Shown here: one piece after another, positions 6,438-9,560 of the stretch | How positions within the stretch are numbered: the first letter of the stretch is position 1 | Layout of the letters: every line of letters begins with the position of its first letter | Made by a program: the position numbers and the translations under genes | Notes under the pieces: model-generated | Told to the model about the DNA's origin: nothing | Seen by the model: only the letters and a program-made list of their open reading frames with translations | Databases searched by the model: none | DNA from: Candidatus Omnitrophota bacterium | GTDB lineage: Bacteria; Omnitrophota; Gorgyraeia; 2-02-FULL-51-18; JAGOUK01 | DNA: 9,560 bases | NCBI GenBank assembly: GCA_018061225.1 | Contig: JAGOUK010000035.1 | Span: 1 to 9,560, forward strand | Direction: 5' to 3'

Positions 6438-8057
6438 TTATCTGAGCTCAGAAGTGATCCGTATGTCAGCTCCGGAAGCCGTGAGTTTACGGCTAAAATA
6501 CCCTCCTGTGAGAGCGTCAATTCCAGCCGTGTACTCATCAATCTGAAGCATTCGATCAACGGCTTTGTCGAGCCCCGCGGATCCTTCGATCAATGACGCG
6601 ATTTGAAGTCTGCGGCGTGCGTAGTAAAGGTGATTGAGTTGATTTAGCAGCTCGTCTCTCAGCTGCACCATCAACTTAGATCGGTTGTCGATGGTGGTTT
6701 GATCGGTGCTCCAGATCAGATCCCCCAGATCCCAACTCAGATCTACTGACCACTGGACATCCTTTTCGTTGGGCCCTTTTATAAAGCGGTCGACATCGCC
6801 GGTCCCGCCCCGGTCGATATCCACCGTTTCATCCTCTCCTTGGTCCGAACCGATGGCGAACGTTGGCAGCCAGGCGCGGCGGGCGGCAAGGCGTCGCCAC
6901 TCGATAATCTTGTCCGGATGAACTTCCGCATAGCGCGCCGCAACTCCCTGCAACTCCAATATTCCAGGCTCATGATTAAAGTTACGAACAACGGCCTGTG
7001 CTTTTTGAGCGTTGTTGCCTAAACGCATCCTAAGATACCCCTCGATCTCAGGATGCTCGTACTTGAACACTCCTTTTTCCGTCACCGCCATCAGACGATC
7101 GCCGTCTGCTTCATAAGTTAAATACCTAAAGTTAGCCCCCGGCCACCCTGAAGCCAAACGCAAGCCGGCGCCTCCGGCAGCGTCGGTAATTCGAACGCCA
7201 TCCGAAAAAATCAAGGCTGCCGCAGAGCTGTTGATAGCGACAGGCGGCGCGATCACCTCGCCGGCGAGCGACGGACTGAGACGCAGGTTGAGACTGCCAC
7301 TATCAACCGTGAAGGATTTGACCCCATCCACAATTCTTATATCGCCATTATCCGCAAACCAAAAATAAGCAGCCGGAGCGGGTGCCGCGTCGACAGAAAT
7401 ATTTTCACCCTCCGCCGCCTCTCCCTCATCCAAAGATTCGTTCTTCGGCTCCGTTGTGGACTCAAAAGTTTTGCGGTAAACCTGCGCCCAGTCCCCCGCT
7501 CGGTATCGCACCCAAACACCCCCTGATCCGGCAACCCAGATCCGCCCGCTGTCGTCTTGCTCAATCTGCCTCACTGACTGGCCCGAAAAAGCTTGAACCG
7601 TGTTCCAGGTGACCCCTGTATCGATGCTCACCTGCAGCCCATTAGCCCTGCCTGCGTAAAGCTCCCCGTCCGCGCACAAAAACGCTTGCGTGGGATTGTT
7701 AGGGTCCATAAATTGACTAACGGGTTCCCAGCGCTTCCCGCTATCCGTACTGTGATAAACATTCCTGGCCGAAACAGCCCACCACGACTCTCCCGCAGCA
7801 TCCTGTCTCAAGACGATAATCGAGTGAGTCGCTGGAACCGTCAAGACACGCCGCCAATCTCGCCCCGCGTTCTTGGACTCAAGAATGCCGCCCTCGACAC
7901 CCAAAAGGACACGACCCGGCGACAAAGCATCAGACTGGTAGGCGTGGATTTTTGTATCCACCGCTGTTCGAAAAGGCTGCTCCCATGCAGCCCATGCGAG
8001 CCGGCCCGAATGAACCCATGAGCAAGCTATCAATAAGGCGATCCCCAGTCGCATCAT
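6438..8057 (-). CDS. Secreted Asp-box beta-propeller protein with a TolC-like C-terminal module, function unknown
   Basis: I recognise the parts but not the function. Residues 1-24 form a signal peptide (hydrophobic core GIALLIACSW, likely cleavage after AWA). Residues about 30-340 carry propeller blades with three Asp-boxes of the S-x-D/N-x-G-x-x-W type: SKNAGRDW (61-68), STDSGKRW (103-110) and SIDTGVTW (144-151). BNR/sortilin and Ycf48-like propellers use this motif. A low-complexity acidic Glu/Ala/Pro stretch (about 199-230) interrupts the blades. From about 385 comes a helix, then LPTFAIG (397-403), an acidic Gly/Asp loop, a strand QWSVDLSWDLGDLIW (435-449), a long helix to about 490, and DALTGG (514-519). 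This resembles one strand-strand-helix half of a TolC-type protein. ATGs at 8057 and 8054 are both in frame; the second has the better ribosome-site spacing. It lies 52 bases after comM. An exported, envelope-associated scaffold is an inference. Confidence 0.85.
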   Translation of the reverse strand: MMRLGIALLIACSWVHSGRLAWAAWEQPFRTAVDTKIHAYQSDALSPGRVLLGVEGGILESKNAGRDWRRVLTVPATHSIIVLRQDAAGESWWAVSARNVYHSTDSGKRWEPVSQFMDPNNPTQAFLCADGELYAGRANGLQVSIDTGVTWNTVQAFSGQSVRQIEQDDSGRIWVAGSGGVWVRYRAGDWAQVYRKTFESTTEPKNESLDEGEAAEGENISVDAAPAPAAYFWFADNGDIRIVDGVKSFTVDSGSLNLRLSPSLAGEVIAPPVAINSSAAALIFSDGVRITDAAGGAGLRLASGWPGANFRYLTYEADGDRLMAVTEKGVFKYEHPEIEGYLRMRLGNNAQKAQAVVRNFNHEPGILELQGVAARYAEVHPDKIIEWRRLAARRAWLPTFAIGSDQGEDETVDIDRGGTGDVDRFIKGPNEKDVQWSVDLSWDLGDLIWSTDQTTIDNRSKLMVQLRDELLNQLNHLYYARRRLQIASLIEGSAGLDKAVDRMLQIDEYTAGIDALTGGYFSRKLTASGADIRITSELR

Positions 8058-8062
8058 ATCTA

Positions 8063-8070
8063 CCCCCTTT
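8063..8070 (-). promoter_or_regulatory. Ribosome binding site of the propeller gene; two possible ATG starts
   Basis: AAAGGGGG on the minus strand lies 5 bases before the ATG at 8057 and 8 bases before the in-frame ATG at 8054. The 8-base spacing is nearer the usual optimum, so the protein may begin at the second Met (538 aa). The signal peptide is unaffected. Confidence 0.6.
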
Positions 8071-8084
8071 AGATTTGTTTATTT

Positions 8085-8113
8085 ATCATATTTGTTTGTG
8101 TTTTATATATCAG
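8085..8113 (-). promoter_or_regulatory. Candidate promoter of the propeller gene
   Basis: On the minus strand CTGATA (8113-8108, 4 of 6) and TATGAT (8090-8085, 5 of 6) are 17 bases apart in an AT-rich stretch. The -35 overlaps the comM stop codon. The leader would be about 20 nt. AT-rich intergenic DNA gives such matches by chance, so confidence is moderate. Confidence 0.4.
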
Positions 8114-9560
8114 TACCAACCCTTCCTGTCAAGCGATCTGTATTGAACCGCTTCCTGGATATGCCCCAATCGGATAACGTCTTCGTTGGCCAAATCGGCC
8201 AGTGTCCTCGCCACTTTAAGGACCTTGTGATAGGCCCTGCCGCTAAAACTCAGTTCTTCCATGGCCCGCCTCAAAAACTTCATCGCGTCTTCATCGGGCT
8301 CGCAATACGCCTCGACCTCCTTTCCCTCCAACTGCGCGTTGAGGGCATACACCGTCCCATGAAATCGGTCCGCCTGCCTCCGCCTCGCTGCCTCCACCCG
8401 GACATGAACTTCGCGTGATGATTCGCCGGCAGGTTTACCAGCAAAGTCCTCCACTCCCAAGCGCCTGACTTCCAGATGCATATCAATCCGGTCCATCAAG
8501 GGTCCCGACACTTTGCCCATATAATTTTTGATCTGAATAGGGGTGCAATAACACGCATGCTGGTCATCGGTGAAGTATCCGCACGGACATGGATTCATTG
8601 CTGCCACGAGCATGAACTGCGCCGGAAAAGTAAGGCTGGTTGACGCTCGAGAAACCACCATTCTCCCGTCCTCAAGCGGCTGCCTCAAAACCTCCAGCGC
8701 GTCGCGTTTAAACTCCGGAAGCTCGTCCAAAAACAAAACACCATGATGAGCGAGGCTAATCTCCCCGGGCTTGGGATAGCTTCCGCCGCCCACCAAAGCA
8801 ACGGCCGAGATAGTGTGATGCGGCGAGCGGAATGGCGGCGTCACAATAAGTCCATCACGCTTCTTGAGAAGCCCAGCGACGCTGTGAATCTTGGTCGTCT
8901 CAACAGATTCGGTGAAGTTCAGGTCGGGAAGTATTCCAGGGATTCTCTTAGCCAGCATAGTCTTGCCGGATCCTGGAGGACCAATCATCGCCAAGTTGTG
9001 ACCGCCGGCACAGGCGACCTCAAGAGCTCGTTTTGCCAATCTCTGTCCTCTCACCTCTTTTAAGTCCGGTTTGGACTTTTTCTTAACCGCCTGCCCGTCC
9101 GATCCGTCCGGTGACGTTTGCGGCCTGGGGCTTGCCACGAGTTCCACGGCCTCCAAAAGCGTCAGCGCGGGACACAGACTGGCCGTCTTCACGCAGGAGA
9201 CTTCACGCTGATTTTCTTTGGGATAAATAAAATGACGCGAGCCGTCCGCGTACCCGGCCACTCGCGATAATGCGCCCGGAACTCCTCTCACCCGACCATC
9301 CAGCGCCAGCTCTCCGCAGAATACGCACGCGGCAAGATGCCCGACGCCGATTTGCTCAGAAGCAATGAGAATTCCGACCGCGATCGCCAAGTCAAAGCCG
9401 GATCCCTCTTTTCGGATGTCCGCGGGAGCCAGATTGATCGTTATTTTTTTGGCAGGAAAATGAAATCCCGAGTTTCTGATGGCAGATAGCACGCGGACCT
9501 GACTTTCTCGGCAAGCCGCATCCGGCAATCCCACAATCTGAAATGAGGGCAGACCTTGCG
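8110..9560 (-). CDS. comM: ComM/YifB-family AAA+ ATPase (Mg-chelatase-like), 5' end missing
   Basis: ComM is a hexameric AAA+ motor that drives branch migration when incoming single-stranded DNA recombines during natural transformation. It is also found widely in bacteria not known to be competent. The window holds 482 codons plus the stop. The frame runs off the right edge, and the first residues (QGLPSFQIVGLPDAA) show that only about 20-30 N-terminal residues are missing from a family of about 500. In window numbering, an N-terminal Lon-like ChlI domain covers about 1-135. Walker A GPPGSGKT is at 193-200 and Walker B GVLFLDE at 273-279. A four-cysteine NPCPCG...CYC cluster (Cys324, 326, 336, 338) probably binds zinc. 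The Mg-chelatase C-terminal helical domain ends the protein (FSGRAYHKVLKVARTLADL). No chlorophyll genes are nearby, so a true Mg-chelatase subunit is unlikely. The downstream gene begins 52 bases past the stop. Confidence 0.96.
   Translation of the reverse strand, partial: QGLPSFQIVGLPDAACRESQVRVLSAIRNSGFHFPAKKITINLAPADIRKEGSGFDLAIAVGILIASEQIGVGHLAACVFCGELALDGRVRGVPGALSRVAGYADGSRHFIYPKENQREVSCVKTASLCPALTLLEAVELVASPRPQTSPDGSDGQAVKKKSKPDLKEVRGQRLAKRALEVACAGGHNLAMIGPPGSGKTMLAKRIPGILPDLNFTESVETTKIHSVAGLLKKRDGLIVTPPFRSPHHTISAVALVGGGSYPKPGEISLAHHGVLFLDELPEFKRDALEVLRQPLEDGRMVVSRASTSLTFPAQFMLVAAMNPCPCGYFTDDQHACYCTPIQIKNYMGKVSGPLMDRIDMHLEVRRLGVEDFAGKPAGESSREVHVRVEAARRRQADRFHGTVYALNAQLEGKEVEAYCEPDEDAMKFLRRAMEELSFSGRAYHKVLKVARTLADLANEDVIRLGHIQEAVQYRSLDRKGWY

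Noticed and set aside
6441..6452. A perfect 12-bp palindrome (TCTGAGCTCAGA) at the 3' end of the propeller gene
   Set aside because: It has no loop and no following U-tract, and lies in the last codons of the gene, so it is neither a terminator nor a supported operator.
8110..9560. A true magnesium-chelatase subunit (chlorophyll synthesis) reading of the comM gene
   Set aside because: The N-terminal Lon-like domain and the GLPSFQIVGLPDAA opening are typical of ComM/YifB, and no bacteriochlorophyll genes are nearby.

Overview
The window is ordinary-looking bacterial chromosome of moderate G+C. All six genes lie on the minus strand, so in transcription order they read from right to left: comM (5' end beyond the right edge), a secreted beta-propeller protein of unknown function, an MscS-family channel, nrdA, nrdB, and queH (its stop codon falls on the left edge). 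Coding density is high. No rRNA, tRNA, CRISPR array, insertion sequence or integrase was seen.

The best-understood part is the ribonucleotide reductase operon. nrdA (1043 aa, with three N-terminal ATP-cone units) is followed after 45 bases by nrdB (352 aa), and a strong intrinsic terminator closes the unit. Upstream of nrdA is a good sigma70-type promoter. Two NrdR-box-like sites sit 31 bp apart there, and the promoter-proximal one overlaps the -10 hexamer. This is the usual layout for repression by NrdR. Both proteins resemble the chlamydial type of class I enzyme, but NrdB keeps Tyr at the radical site and Asp at the first metal-ligand position. By sequence it should therefore be a tyrosyl-radical enzyme rather than a chlamydial Mn/Fe one.

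On either side are housekeeping genes with no obvious link to nrdAB. queH supplies the last step of queuosine synthesis for tRNA. comM encodes an AAA+ branch-migration motor. The MscS-family gene encodes a mechanosensitive channel. The least explained gene is the 539-aa secreted protein at 6438-8057. It has an N-terminal Asp-box propeller and a C-terminal strand-strand-helix module that looks like half of a TolC-type repeat and ends in a DALTGG motif.

Organism: a Gram-negative bacterium is likely, from the secreted propeller with a TolC-like tail and the chlamydia-like NrdAB. A lineage near the PVC/Omnitrophota group, or a deltaproteobacterium-like one, is a guess; nothing here fixes the taxonomy. 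I did not find a clearly new multi-gene system. The propeller/TolC-like fusion and the mixed character of the reductase deserve the closest look.
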